From assembly GCF_000385335.1 (NCBI RefSeq), contig NZ_ARWA01000001.1:1752001-1816000 (forward strand): a stretch of 64,000 nucleotides of DNA, in the 5' to 3' direction. The notes under the pieces are model-generated. The model was not told the origin of the DNA, ran no database searches, and worked only from the letters and a program-made list of their open reading frames with translations. The position numbers and the translations under genes were made by a program. This document shows positions 45,403 to 54,747 of this stretch, one piece after another; positions within the stretch are counted from its first letter, which is position 1; each line of letters starts with the position of its first letter. Origin of the DNA: Methyloferula stellata AR4 (GTDB lineage: Bacteria; Pseudomonadota; Alphaproteobacteria; Rhizobiales; Beijerinckiaceae).

Positions 45403-45648
45403 CGAAGCTACTCATCAACGCACGGCAGGCGCACTGCCGAATGAGAGCCTATTTCGCATGGAATAGTTAATGGACCGTGGCCGCGCCCTAGAGCGGCGGA
45501 CGCTCGTATCGGAGCATCCGGGGCCCTTTAGTTTTTTAATCGCATCGGATTGGTCCAATCAAATCGGACCTGTCCGATTTGATCACTTGAAAACTGATCT
45601 CGGCAAAAGCCGGGATCAGGTCCGCTTCACACTTTTCGGTCCGATGCT
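45403..45648. repeat. Complex palindromic intergenic repeat
   Basis: The gap between the L,D-transpeptidase and the next gene holds nested inverted repeats: outer GCATCGGA (45542) with TCCGATGC (45640), and perfect inner 11-base arms at 45558-45568 and 45573-45583. It contains the CGCTTCACACTTTT element also found near 57170, so it belongs to a dispersed family (C). No gene is seen. Confidence 0.7.
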
Positions 45649-46116
45649 CTAGCCTCCAAGATCCTGCAACAGGGCACGCCGTTCTTTGTCATCTTCCGCC
45701 AGAAGATGGACATGCCATTCCATCGCGCCGGCCGAGATCGCTTCCTCGACCCATGCGCGCCTGTCTTCTGAATCGCCAAGCGCGAAAACCGCCAGCGCGC
45801 GAAGCCCAGCAGCGTCTCGCCTTGCGGCGATGACGATTCCGTCGGCAAAATCCGGCAAGCCCTTCGCCTCGTCGTCGCGCACAAGATAGACGGAGCAGAT
45901 CGTGCGGCGTCTCGAGCGGCCATACCAGGCATGAAAACGCGGCCCCAGCACACTGCCCGTCAGAGATGCGAGCGGTGCATGAGCGAGCAAAGGGGCGATG
46001 ACGGCAGGCCGTCGCTGGGGACTGGAGAGCCGTCCCGCCGTCATCGTTGGGGATTGGGGTGGCATCGGGGCGCCACCCCAAAGACCGGGCGCGAAAAAGG
46101 GATCGATCGTTCGCAT
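45649..46116 (-). CDS. Hypothetical protein, 155 aa
   Basis: The start at 46116 follows AAGGACG. A proline-rich N terminus is followed by a compact domain with FHAWYGRSRRRTICSVYLVR and VEEAISAGAMEWHVHLLAED. No signal peptide or membrane helix; family not recognised. Confidence 0.6.
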   Translation of the reverse strand: MRTIDPFFAPGLWGGAPMPPQSPTMTAGRLSSPQRRPAVIAPLLAHAPLASLTGSVLGPRFHAWYGRSRRRTICSVYLVRDDEAKGLPDFADGIVIAARRDAAGLRALAVFALGDSEDRRAWVEEAISAGAMEWHVHLLAEDDKERRALLQDLGG

Positions 46117-46204
46117 GGCGCCCGTCCTTTTGTTCCTAGACTGTGATGTCGTGATCTGGGAACAAAGATAGAACATTTGCGCGAATCGTCAAGCGAAAAA
46201 GGCG

Positions 46205-46975
46205 CTAGGCTGGCGAAATGCTCTGGCCCGCCGGCATGGCCGCACGCAGCGCCGGCTCTTCGAGACAGGCTTCCGCCACAAGTCTGTCGGTGGCTGTTTC
46301 GATCCTGGTCTGAAGCAGCCGCATGAAGGTTTCTTTATCGAAGCCCGGCGGAATCGGTTCGAGAAATTCGATCACGATCCGGCCCGGCCGCCGCCAGAAA
46401 CTGCGGCGCGGCCAGAAGAGGCCGGTGTTCAAGGCAACGGGGATGCAGATCGCGCCGGTTTCCAGATAAAGATGCGCGACGCCGGACTTATAATGCGGCG
46501 GTGCTCCGACGGGGCGGCGCGTGCCTTCGGGAAAGATGATGAATTGCCGGTCCTGCGCGAGAAGCGCGCGAACCTGCGGGGTGAGTTGCGTCAGCGCCGT
46601 GCCGCGTTTGGAGCGATCGATCCCGATCAATCCGCCGCGCTTCAGATACCAGCCGAAGAACGGAATCACCATCAATTCGCGCTTCAGCACGAAGGAAAAA
46701 TCCGGCGCCTGGGTCGTCAGCGAAAATGTTTCCAGAAACGACTGATGTTTGGAGGCGATGATGCAGGCGCCCTGGGGCAGATGTTCGACACCGCGGAATT
46801 CGAGTTTCGCGCCGCAAATTTTATCGAGAAGCCAGATCGAATTGCGGGCCCAAAGCCGGGCGATATTTTGAACCGCGTGCCGTCCGAAGATAAGGCAGGG
46901 CGAGCCACCGACCAAAAGAACGATGAGCTGAACATAGAAGAGCAGATTGAAAAGAATCGATCGCATGAAGATCAC
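46205..46975 (-). CDS. plsC: 1-acyl-sn-glycerol-3-phosphate acyltransferase (PlsC-like)
   Basis: A 256-residue membrane-associated acyltransferase of phospholipid synthesis (lysophosphatidate to phosphatidate). Motif I is SKHQSFLETF (HX4E form, as in many alphaproteobacterial homologues), motif II-like GGLIGIDRSKRG, and motif III FPEGTRRP. One N-terminal hydrophobic segment (LLFYVQLIVLLVGGSPCLIF) anchors it. GTG 46975 (GGAGG 10 bases upstream) or ATG 46966 may be the start. Confidence 0.9.
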   Translation of the reverse strand: MIFMRSILFNLLFYVQLIVLLVGGSPCLIFGRHAVQNIARLWARNSIWLLDKICGAKLEFRGVEHLPQGACIIASKHQSFLETFSLTTQAPDFSFVLKRELMVIPFFGWYLKRGGLIGIDRSKRGTALTQLTPQVRALLAQDRQFIIFPEGTRRPVGAPPHYKSGVAHLYLETGAICIPVALNTGLFWPRRSFWRRPGRIVIEFLEPIPPGFDKETFMRLLQTRIETATDRLVAEACLEEPALRAAMPAGQSISPA

Positions 46976-47251
46976 GTGATGGGCGCCTCCGAGCCACGGT
47001 GCCGCATTATACAGCTACGCGGCGGCAAAGCACGAGCGATCCGCGATCACGGAGGCTCGACCTGCACCTGCAAAAGAAATGAGCGATTCTTTCATTCGCA
47101 ACGTAAAACCCCTTCATTTTACGCTATCAAACGCGTTTTGCACTTGGCGAACCTTGCTTTTCGCCGGTGAAGTTCCGTTAATCCGAAGAATGGGGCGGGT
47201 GGCGGCTAAGCTGTGCTGCCGGCGAGAGCAAGCCATAGCGGGGCGCAACGC

Positions 47252-48763
47252 ATGAAAAATCTCTGGGTACGCAAGTCCATTGCTCATTTGCAGGCCGAAG
47301 CCAATGCGCCCGACGGCGAATTTGCGGCGACCGAGGGGCTAAACCTGCGCCGCTCGCTATCTCTGACAAGCCTGATCTCGCTCGGCATCGGCGGCATTAT
47401 CGGCGCCGGTATTTTCGTGCTCACGGGTCATGCGGCCGCATCCTATGCCGGGCCTGCAATCCCGCTGTCTTTCGTCCTGTCGGCGATAGTCTGCGCGCTT
47501 GCCGGCTTGTGCTACGCGGAAATGGCCTCGACCGTGCCGATTGCCGGCAGCGCCTATACCTATGCCTATGCGACAATGGGCGAATTCATCGCCTGGATCA
47601 TCGGCTGGGATCTCATCCTCGAATATGCCTTCGGCGCGACGACGGTCGCCATCGGCTGGTCCGGCTATGTGACAAGCTTTTTAAAGGGCATCGGGATTCA
47701 TATCCCGGACGCCTATACGCAGGCGGCCCTCGTCTTCGATCCGGCGACAAGCGCATGGTCGTGGAGCGGCGCGATTCTCAATCTTCCGGCCATGTTCATC
47801 ATCGCGCTCATCTCGACTCTGCTCGTCATCGGCATTCGCGAATCCGCCAAGGTGAACAACCTTTTCGTCCTCATCAAACTATCGATCGTCGTCTTGTTCA
47901 TCATCGCGGGCATCTGGTTCGTCAAAACCTCGAATTGGGTGACGGCAGCCAATCCGGAGGGTTCATTCTTTCCGCCGAACCTGGGGCCAGGACAATTCGG
48001 CTTCAGCGGCCTCGTGCGCGGCGCCGCCGTGGTGTTCTTTTCCTATATCGGTTTCGACGCGGTCTCGACGGCCGCGCAGGAGGCGCATAATCCGCAGCGC
48101 GACATTCCGATCGGCATCATGGGGTCGCTCGCGATCTGCACCGTGCTCTACGTGCTCGTCAGCTTCGTCATCACCGGCATCGTTCCCTATGACCAGTTGA
48201 ACGTGCCGGACCCGATCGCTTTCGGCGTCGATGCCATCGGGCTCACATGGCTCGCGCCGCTGATCAAGCTCGGCGCGATTTTGGGCCTGAGCTCGGTCAT
48301 TCTCGTGCTGCTGCTCGGCCAGTCGCGGATCTTCTTCACGATGTCGAAAGATGGATTGCTGCCGGAAATCGCCAGCCGCATCCATCCGAAGTTCCGGACG
48401 CCCTATGTCACGACGATTCTCATGGGCGTGATCGTAGCAGCGCTCGCCGGCATCCTGCCAATCGGGCTCGTGGGAGAACTCGTCTCAATCGGGACTTTAT
48501 TCGCCTTTGCGATCGTCTGCTGCGGGGTGCTGGCGCTTCGCATCATGCAGCCGGATCTTCCTCGCCCGTTCAAGACCCCCCTGGTCTTCGTGGTGGCGCC
48601 GCTCGGCGCCGCATCGGCGGTTTTCCTGATGCTGGGCCTGCCGAGCGATACATGGATCAGGCTTGCCATATGGCTTGTGATCGGGCTCGTGATCTATTTT
48701 TTCTATAGCTGCAAGCATAGCCGTGTGACGCGGCAGGAACCGGAGGGCGCGCCGGCCGAATAG
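47252..48763 (+). CDS. Cationic amino acid-type permease (APC family)
   Basis: A 503-residue transporter with about twelve membrane helices plus a short polar tail. The start at 47252 (MKNLWVRKS) is preferred to the earlier in-frame ATG. CAT-type landmarks are [40 protein letters not shown] and [20 protein letters not shown]. It would import an amino acid by proton symport. An alanine racemase-family gene follows after 77 bases in the same direction, hinting at alanine or a D-amino acid, but specificity is not shown. Confidence 0.9.
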   Translation: MKNLWVRKSIAHLQAEANAPDGEFAATEGLNLRRSLSLTSLISLGIGGIIGAGIFVLTGHAAASYAGPAIPLSFVLSAIVCALAGLCYAEMASTVPIAGSAYTYAYATMGEFIAWIIGWDLILEYAFGATTVAIGWSGYVTSFLKGIGIHIPDAYTQAALVFDPATSAWSWSGAILNLPAMFIIALISTLLVIGIRESAKVNNLFVLIKLSIVVLFIIAGIWFVKTSNWVTAANPEGSFFPPNLGPGQFGFSGLVRGAAVVFFSYIGFDAVSTAAQEAHNPQRDIPIGIMGSLAICTVLYVLVSFVITGIVPYDQLNVPDPIAFGVDAIGLTWLAPLIKLGAILGLSSVILVLLLGQSRIFFTMSKDGLLPEIASRIHPKFRTPYVTTILMGVIVAALAGILPIGLVGELVSIGTLFAFAIVCCGVLALRIMQPDLPRPFKTPLVFVVAPLGAASAVFLMLGLPSDTWIRLAIWLVIGLVIYFFYSCKHSRVTRQEPEGAPAE

Positions 48764-48840
48764 GCTCGCCGGCCGCCGCGGCAGAGTTTTTGCTCTGTCG
48801 GAGGGAAGGGCGCCCCGCTGGGCCTAAATAGTGGACAAGA

Positions 48841-49962
48841 ATGGACGTCACAACGGAAGTCACCCCAAGCGAAGCCGGTACGATCCTGACCGTCGATCTC
48901 TCGGCGATCGTCGCCAATTGGCAGACCTTGCGGCTGATCTGCGGCGAGGCCGAATGCGGCGCCGTGGTTAAGGCCGATGCCTATGGGCTCGGGCTGAAGC
49001 CGGTCGTCACGGCGCTTTACGAGGCGGGCTGCAAGACCTTCTTCGTCGCCCATGCTTTCGAGGGGCGTGCGGCCCGCGCCATCGCACCCGATGCCGCGAT
49101 CTATGTGCTGAACGGCATGCGTCCCGACACGGCGCCGCTCTATGCCGATTTCAATCTGGCGCCGGTGCTCTGCTCGGTGCCGGAAATCGAGGATTGGGGC
49201 CAATATTGTGCCGTCACCGGGCGGCGCACGGCAGAAGGCGGCCTATTGCCCGCGGCCTTCCGGTTCGAAACCGGCCTCAACCAGCTCGGCCTCAAGCCCT
49301 ATGATCTCGAACATGGCATTCATCTTTCGCATCTCTTCGACATTCGGCTGATCATGACGCAGCTCGCTCATGCCAAGCATGAGGCGACGATCACGAAGCA
49401 GATCGAGAAGTTCGAGATCATGCGGGCGAAATTGCCGAACGTGCCCGCCTCGATTGCGCATTCCGGCGCGATCTTCTTGGAGGCCAATCCGCTCTATGAC
49501 CTGGTCCGGCCAGGCTATGCGCTCTATGGCGGCAATCCGGTGCCGGGACGGCCGAACCCGATGAAACCGGTCGTGCGGCTCGAAGCGCAAGTGATCCAGG
49601 TGCGGATTCTCGAGCCCGGCGAACGCGTCGGCGAGGATCAAGGCTGGGTCGCGCGCGGGCCGCGCCGCATCTCGACGATCAGCGCCGGCTTCGCTGACGG
49701 CATTCCGCAAAGCCTCACCAGATCGGGCTCGGGCGGCGCAGTCATCTCGCAAGGCAAACGCTGCCCCTATATAGGCGGGGTCGGCATGGATCTGGTGGCG
49801 GTGGACACGAGCGATTCCGGCTATGTCGAACGTGGTGACATCGTTGAACTGATCGGGCCTTCGATCACGATCGATGACTTCGCGGCAGCGGCCGGCATTA
49901 GCGGCTATGAGGTTTTGACCGGCCTCGGCCAAAGGTGCCATCGCAAGTACCAGAAATTATGA
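48841..49962 (+). CDS. alr: Alanine racemase family protein, divergent active site
   Basis: A 373-residue fold-type III PLP enzyme that aligns end to end with alanine racemase. The PLP lysine is Lys44 in VVKADAYGLG, and the PLP-contact Arg is kept in LVRPGYALYG. However, the catalytic tyrosine of the GYADG motif is Phe284 (SAGFADG), and the KVDTGMxRLG segment reads RFETGLNQLG, changing the carbamylated-Lys position to Arg141 and the conserved Arg to Gln148. The name follows overall similarity; true L/D-alanine racemisation is doubtful. A different substrate, a decarboxylase-like role or a weak paralogue are alternatives. Confidence 0.75.
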   Translation: MDVTTEVTPSEAGTILTVDLSAIVANWQTLRLICGEAECGAVVKADAYGLGLKPVVTALYEAGCKTFFVAHAFEGRAARAIAPDAAIYVLNGMRPDTAPLYADFNLAPVLCSVPEIEDWGQYCAVTGRRTAEGGLLPAAFRFETGLNQLGLKPYDLEHGIHLSHLFDIRLIMTQLAHAKHEATITKQIEKFEIMRAKLPNVPASIAHSGAIFLEANPLYDLVRPGYALYGGNPVPGRPNPMKPVVRLEAQVIQVRILEPGERVGEDQGWVARGPRRISTISAGFADGIPQSLTRSGSGGAVISQGKRCPYIGGVGMDLVAVDTSDSGYVERGDIVELIGPSITIDDFAAAAGISGYEVLTGLGQRCHRKYQKL

Positions 49963-50025
49963 GCACAGCCGCGGTGTGATAAGCTAAGCATCCGTTCCGC
50001 AGCCGCGTTTCGAGAGGAGACGAGC

Positions 50026-50778
50026 ATGGAAATCAAAGAAGGTCCCTGCCTCGCGGCCATGTCCTGTGGCAAGCCCGTCTATCTCGTCGTGCTGCTCGAC
50101 GAGCCGGGCGCGGCCGATGCGAAACTGATCGACGTCGCGATCAATTGGCAGCCGACGATGTTGAAGGCCGATTTTCTTCTGGCCGAGGCGCCGCTGCCCG
50201 GCAAGACGGCGGGCCACGCCAAATGGTTCGAGACCGAAGGCAAAAGTCCGGACGAGATCGAGGCCGGGATCAAAGAAGCAGCGGTGTCGCTCAACACATT
50301 TCTGGACGAAATGCTGATGAAGCGCCACCTTCAAGACGGCCATTTGGCTTTGGTCGGCTTCGCGCAAGGCGCCGACTTGGCGTTGTATGTTAGCCTGCAT
50401 CGGCGCAAAGCCATGGGCAGCGTCGTCGCCTTTTCAGCCACCTATAGCGCGAGCGATGTAACGGCTGCGGAGATCACGTCGAAGCCGCAAATCTTGCTGG
50501 TTCACGGCGATGCCGATCCCATCGCCCCGCTCGATGCGATGACCAAAACAAAAGAGGCTTTGAAGGCGCTCGACGTACCCGTCAAGAGCATGTCGCGCAA
50601 AGGCACAGGCCGTATGATCGATGATGACGGCGTGATGGGCTGCGAGGCCTTTCTGGCGAAGACGCTGATCAAGCCGAAAGTCAAAAAAGAAGATCATGAT
50701 CATGACCACGATGATCACGGCCATGACGACCATGATGACCATGCGCACGATGATCACGACCACGATCACGCGCATTAG
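50026..50778 (+). CDS. Alpha/beta-hydrolase fold protein, catalytic residues lost, His/Asp-rich tail
   Basis: A 250-residue protein resembling the phospholipase/carboxylesterase (lysophospholipase-like) family. The nucleophile elbow GFSQG is GFAQG here (Ala113 for Ser), and the usual GHG histidine region reads GTGRMIDDDG, so two of three catalytic residues are missing; the Asp region VHGDADPIAP (162-164) remains. The last ~35 residues are almost only His and Asp (EDHDHDHDDHGHDDHDD and onward), a likely metal-binding tail for Ni, Zn, Co or Cu. It may be a non-enzymatic metal-handling or binding protein. The start is at 50026 with GAGGAGA upstream. Confidence 0.75.
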   Translation: MEIKEGPCLAAMSCGKPVYLVVLLDEPGAADAKLIDVAINWQPTMLKADFLLAEAPLPGKTAGHAKWFETEGKSPDEIEAGIKEAAVSLNTFLDEMLMKRHLQDGHLALVGFAQGADLALYVSLHRRKAMGSVVAFSATYSASDVTAAEITSKPQILLVHGDADPIAPLDAMTKTKEALKALDVPVKSMSRKGTGRMIDDDGVMGCEAFLAKTLIKPKVKKEDHDHDHDDHGHDDHDDHAHDDHDHDHAH

Positions 50779-50787
50779 ATCGCGATA

Positions 50788-50812
50788 ATTTTGGATCGAA
50801 TCGATCCAAAAT
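50788..50812. repeat. Perfect palindrome, dispersed family D
   Basis: 25-base palindrome centred on AAT with arms ATTTTGGATCG and its complement. A longer copy with the same core lies at 57088-57118. Possibly serves as a terminator. Confidence 0.85.
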
Positions 50813-50868
50813 CATGAATGGGGCCGGTTCCAATCATAGAACGGGCATTCGCGAACCCGGCGCCGTCT

Positions 50869-51132
50869 TCAGCCCTTCATGGCGGCGTCATAGCCTGCCT
50901 TTGTGAGTTCGATGGTCTCGCCGTCGGTGACGACGAGCTTCTTCTGGCTGAGCAGCGAGACGATGGCGGACAGGATTTTTCCGTCCTTGATTCCGGTCGG
51001 CTCCTTGGCCTCATTAATGCTTTCACACCAGACGGAGCTGCCGATCCGTTCCTCGCCGAGCGGTGCGTCGTGGGCCTCATTTGTGAGGATCGCGCGCAGA
51101 AGTTTCATTTCATTTTCGGTCAGTTCACTCAT
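50869..51132 (-). CDS. Small hypothetical protein, winged-helix-like
   Basis: An 87-residue protein: ENEMKLLRAILTNEAHDAPL at the N terminus, ILSAIVSLLSQKKLVVTDGE and ELTKAGYDAAMKG at the end. The helix-helix-wing pattern resembles small winged-helix domains, but no family is recognised. It is divergent from the DUF5131 gene. Confidence 0.6.
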   Translation of the reverse strand: MSELTENEMKLLRAILTNEAHDAPLGEERIGSSVWCESINEAKEPTGIKDGKILSAIVSLLSQKKLVVTDGETIELTKAGYDAAMKG

Positions 51133-51224
51133 GCGTCAGGCCTTTTGGCTTGATTTGGTGGTGTTTTAGATGTCTCCGGCTACCGGAGGCACGGCGGAAT
51201 TGAGCGAAACAGGAGGCTTGCCCC

Positions 51225-52058
51225 ATGGATGTCAAGATCGAATGGACCGAAGCCACGTGGAATCCGATCTACGGCTGCACACGCAAAAGCCTTGCCTGTA
51301 AACATTGCTACGCCGAGACGACAACGGCGGAAAATGCAGCGCCCGGCCAATGGGGCCACGGCTATGCCGAAGCGGGCGTCGGCTGGACCGGCAAAGTCGA
51401 GGTTCAGGGCGATAAGCTGCCACAGCCTTTGACTTGGACGGAGCCGAAGCGGATTTTCGTCAATTCGATCGCCGATGTCTTTCACGAAAGCCTGCCGAAG
51501 GAACAGATCGACCGGGTCTTTGCCGTCATGGCTCTGGCGCCGCAGCATATTTTCCAGATCCTGACCAAGCGGCCAAAGCAGATGCAGGATTATATGGCCG
51601 ACGCCGGCACGCCCGCGCGCATCGAAGCCGCCATGTCGGATTTTGCGATGATCAAGCCGTCGCGTAAGATCGATCAATGGCCGCTGCGGAATGTCTGGCT
51701 CGGCGTCACGGCCGAGAACCAGAAAGAAGCCGACCGCCGCATTCCGCTTTTGCTCGAAACCCCCGCCGCGGTGCGTTGGGTGGCGGCGGAACCTTTGCTC
51801 GATAAGGTCGATCTTAAAGTGGGCGCCTGGCTGCCGGGCGAAGGTGCGTCAGGCGCGACGCTCGATTGGATCGTCGGCGGCGGCGAATTTGGAAAAGACG
51901 TCAAGGTTTGCCAAGAGGATTGGGCGCGCGATCTGCGCGATCAATGCGCCAAGGCGGGCACGCCGTTTTTCTGGAATCATTTCGGCGCCCATGCGCCGGC
52001 GGGAGAAGCCGCGCGTCAGATCGACGGTGTCATGCACGAGGCTCTGCCGAAGGTTTAG
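51225..52058 (+). CDS. DUF5131 / phage Gp37-Gp68 family protein
   Basis: A 277-residue protein. It starts KIEWTEATWNPIYGCTRKSL and carries a radical-SAM-like Cys cluster (Cys18, Cys25, Cys28 in C-x6-C-x2-CY), the family signature, then FVNSIADVFHESLP, QILTKRPKQM, WLGVTAENQKEADRR and WIVGGGEFG. The family occurs on phages and chromosomes; the chemistry is unknown. A 60-mer-like spacing of domains and typical length suggest it is intact. It is followed within 1 base by the YjbQ-like gene, so they are probably one operon. Confidence 0.85.
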   Translation: MDVKIEWTEATWNPIYGCTRKSLACKHCYAETTTAENAAPGQWGHGYAEAGVGWTGKVEVQGDKLPQPLTWTEPKRIFVNSIADVFHESLPKEQIDRVFAVMALAPQHIFQILTKRPKQMQDYMADAGTPARIEAAMSDFAMIKPSRKIDQWPLRNVWLGVTAENQKEADRRIPLLLETPAAVRWVAAEPLLDKVDLKVGAWLPGEGASGATLDWIVGGGEFGKDVKVCQEDWARDLRDQCAKAGTPFFWNHFGAHAPAGEAARQIDGVMHEALPKV

Positions 52059-52059
52059 C

Positions 52060-52500
52060 ATGACGGCAAAAGGTATGCCTATGCTTCAAGCCATGCATCA
52101 TGTCTTGGTCGAGACGAAGGGCAACGGCCTCACCGAGATCACCTCTGAGGTCAATCGCTGGTTAGCAAAGCAAAAGGTCGAGACCGGGCTTTTGACGCTC
52201 TATTGCCGGCACACGTCCGCGTCGCTGCTTGTGCAGGAAAACGCCGATCCAGATGTGCGGGAGGATCTTCTCACATTTTTCGAGCGCATAGCACCGGAAG
52301 GCAAAGGCCTTTATGTGCATGATACCGAAGGGCTGGACGACATGCCGGCGCATATCAGGGCTGCGCTGACGCAGGTTCAACTATCAATTCCCGTCGAAGC
52401 GCATCACCTGGTGCTCGGAACCTGGCAGGGGATCTATGTCTTCGAACACCGCGCCGCGCCGCATAGACGCGACATTGTGCTGCATCTGATCGGCGAGTAG
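52060..52500 (+). CDS. YjbQ family protein (UPF0047)
   Basis: A 146-residue protein of the YjbQ/secondary thiamine-phosphate synthase family. Family marks are TEITSEVNRWLAKQ, CRHTSASLLVQENADPDVRE, YVHDTEGLDDMPAHIRAALT and GTWQGIYVFEHR, giving the conserved His/Asp/Glu pocket. ATG 52060, 52075 or 52081 could start it; 52081 has AAGG at good spacing. The physiological role of the family is not settled. Confidence 0.9.
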   Translation: MTAKGMPMLQAMHHVLVETKGNGLTEITSEVNRWLAKQKVETGLLTLYCRHTSASLLVQENADPDVREDLLTFFERIAPEGKGLYVHDTEGLDDMPAHIRAALTQVQLSIPVEAHHLVLGTWQGIYVFEHRAAPHRRDIVLHLIGE

Positions 52501-52510
52501 GCGTTAGCCC

Positions 52511-53152
52511 CTATTGAAACGCGGGCACCCCGGCGATCCGCCTGATCGCTTTGATCTCGACGCTCTCGAATGGCTTTGGCGCTGCCTGTTTTTCTCCGAA
52601 GCCGGGCGCCGACGTCAATTTTGCCACGCGTACGACTTCGAAATGTTGGACGAAGACTTTTTGGATCGCGGCCAGTTCGGTCCGATGCGGCACGCCCTTC
52701 GCGGCGGGAAGCGAAACAAAATCTTTCGCGCTGTGATCTTGAGACTTGCCCTTGAAGACGAGAATGCCTGTATTCGTCACGACCGCGTCGCTTTTTCTCA
52801 GTGTGTCGTCGCGTAGAAAAATCGCGAGCGCCCCGGGATTCTGCTTTTGCATCGCCGCGAGTTCTTCGGCTAATGGCGACGCATGAGGAGGCGCATCGGC
52901 GTCTTGAATGGCGCGGTCAAGCGGAGCTTTATGTACGACAGGGTGGCGCGGCTTGGCGGCGGCACGCCGCGGCACATATGGCTTTAAAGCAGGATAGGCT
53001 TCGGCCGGTGGAGCATAAGAGCTTTGCCCGGACCAGAAGCCGCCACCGAATGGAAATTCGAGATATTCGGCCGCGGCGGCAAGCTCGATAAGAGTGTCGC
53101 TCGCCAAACTCGCCATCATCAGGCCAATAAAAACGGCTTGCTTGAAATTCAT
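52511..53152 (-). CDS. Secreted hypothetical protein
   Basis: A 213-residue protein with an N-terminal export signal (QAVFIGLMMASLASDTLIEL), a Pro/Ala/Lys-rich segment (~60-95) and a compact C-terminal region (FVSLPAAKGVPHRTELAAIQ). No family recognised. It converges on the YjbQ-like gene with a 10-base gap. Confidence 0.6.
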   Translation of the reverse strand: MNFKQAVFIGLMMASLASDTLIELAAAAEYLEFPFGGGFWSGQSSYAPPAEAYPALKPYVPRRAAAKPRHPVVHKAPLDRAIQDADAPPHASPLAEELAAMQKQNPGALAIFLRDDTLRKSDAVVTNTGILVFKGKSQDHSAKDFVSLPAAKGVPHRTELAAIQKVFVQHFEVVRVAKLTSAPGFGEKQAAPKPFESVEIKAIRRIAGVPAFQ

Positions 53153-53342
53153 TGAAATCACGTGGATCTAAATTGATCTGTGCCGGGCTTGTGGCGCAGG
53201 TCTCCCGTGGGTTCAACGTCCTTCTTAACTTAATGTTAACGGTGTTTCGTTCGCCAAGGTTGCAATCTGGCCATGCCGATGCACGCACCACCACGTGGCG
53301 GCGTGACATCATCCTGCATCCTTTGGGAATGAAGCGGGCGGC

Positions 53343-54416
53343 TTAGTTCAGGCGGGCGACGACGGCGAGACGCCTGATCTCGCCATTTCGATAGGCCTGC
53401 AGAAAGGCCTCATAGTCCTTGACCGAGACGCAGCCGTTTGAATCGCCGTTCGGGCCGAGCATATAGCGATGCACCAGCAGGCCCGCGCGGCCATAGACGT
53501 CGCCATCGCCAATGGGCGTCAGGCGCAGCGCCTGCACGCCATGGAAAAGCGACTCGCGGAGCGTGAGATCATAGACATGCGGCGGCGTCGCGCCGCGCAT
53601 ACGCTCGTTCACGTAACGCGGATTGTCCAAGCGGTCGCCGAGCCCGGAATGCGCTTCGAGCCTCCGCCCATCCGGCAGATAGACGGTGCGCGCGGTGATA
53701 TCGTAGACGGCCGTATAGCGATCATAGGCCCCAGCCGGTTGCGCCGCGACGCTCGGCGCCGCGGGCGTAGAACGCACGGCGCCGTCTTCCGGGTTGGCAT
53801 AGGCAAGCGCCGGGCCGGGCTGCTGGTCGCCCATGCCGAAGAGTTTAGCGAAGATGGAGCGCGTGTCGGCGGGTGCCGCCTGCGGCGACCAAGCCGCTGT
53901 CCTGCTTGGCGCGGTCTGGCGGCCTTCAGGCTTCGACGCATTAGTCGTGGATTGCGCCACAAGATCGGACGGGCGCGGCATCGGCACTGGAACGCTTTGA
54001 AGGAACTGCGGAACCTCCGGAACGGGGGCAGCTATGACTTTTTCCGTCGCTGCGACGGTCGTCCGCGCGGCCTCCGCCGTCCGTGCCGGGTCGAATCCCG
54101 CTCTCAGCGGCGCGCTTTGCGCGAAGGGGATCGGCACCGCGCCCAAAGAAAATGTCGGGTTGAGCAACTCGCCGTAAGGATTCGGGGGCGCGGCTGGCGC
54201 GGCTTCGCCCGTCTGCATGGCGACTTGCGCCGGTGCTGCGGTTTTCTCATCGCCATTACCATTAGTGGCGGCGAAGCGGACATAAAGGAAGCTGGACCCT
54301 AGCAATACGCTGAGGATGAGGCAGGCGGGACCGGAAACGGCCCGGGAAAACTCCCGAAATGTACGGCCGCGACCCTCAAGGGGATAGTCCTGCGGCGTGC
54401 AGATCTCGTATGTCAT
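53343..54416 (-). CDS. DUF2778 / Tlde1-like peptidoglycan-active protein
   Basis: A 357-residue protein with one N-terminal membrane helix (ACLILSVLLGSSFLYVRFAA), a long Ala/Pro-rich periplasmic linker (~55-235) and a C-terminal DUF2778 domain (YDITARTVYLPDGRRLEAHS, GLGDRLDNPRYVNERMRGAT, and LVHRYMLGPNGDSNGCVSV). The His and Cys of H-x8-SNGC are the catalytic pair seen in the Tlde1 amidase/L,D-transpeptidase-like toxins. In Hyphomicrobiales such proteins are usually housekeeping envelope enzymes rather than secreted effectors, and no type VI genes are present here. Confidence 0.83.
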   Translation of the reverse strand: MTYEICTPQDYPLEGRGRTFREFSRAVSGPACLILSVLLGSSFLYVRFAATNGNGDEKTAAPAQVAMQTGEAAPAAPPNPYGELLNPTFSLGAVPIPFAQSAPLRAGFDPARTAEAARTTVAATEKVIAAPVPEVPQFLQSVPVPMPRPSDLVAQSTTNASKPEGRQTAPSRTAAWSPQAAPADTRSIFAKLFGMGDQQPGPALAYANPEDGAVRSTPAAPSVAAQPAGAYDRYTAVYDITARTVYLPDGRRLEAHSGLGDRLDNPRYVNERMRGATPPHVYDLTLRESLFHGVQALRLTPIGDGDVYGRAGLLVHRYMLGPNGDSNGCVSVKDYEAFLQAYRNGEIRRLAVVARLN

Positions 54417-54747
54417 TAGCCCCGCTCAGCCCGTTTCTTTAGGGCGCCTATGGCTTAGCTTAAGGTACCTCTCCGTGCGGTAGCGATGTCCGGACGGGGG
54501 CCAGCCAAGCCTTTTCTTATTGGCGCTGCTTGGTTAACTGCTGCTTAAACGTCATTATTTTTCATATGACACAGGATTGTGACCAAGAAAAGGTAAAGCC
54601 GGTGGAACTTTTCGTCCGGTTGCGCGTTAACAAAAAGCAGATTCCGTGAATCCCCTATAAAACAATGGTTTGGGGCTTATCCCCAGGGCGGGACGCCTGC
54701 CGAATTTTTGCGAGCGTGTTCACCTGATCACGGTCATCTCAATACGT
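54417..54747. other. Intergenic region
   Basis: 331 bases. AT-rich around 54550-54660, presumably holding the promoter of the DUF2778 gene. No RNA or small gene recognised. Confidence 0.4.

Noticed and set aside
53343-54416. Type VI secretion effector (Tlde1)
   Set aside because: The domain matches, but no immunity gene or secretion genes are near, and the N-terminal membrane helix plus linker fits a resident envelope enzyme.
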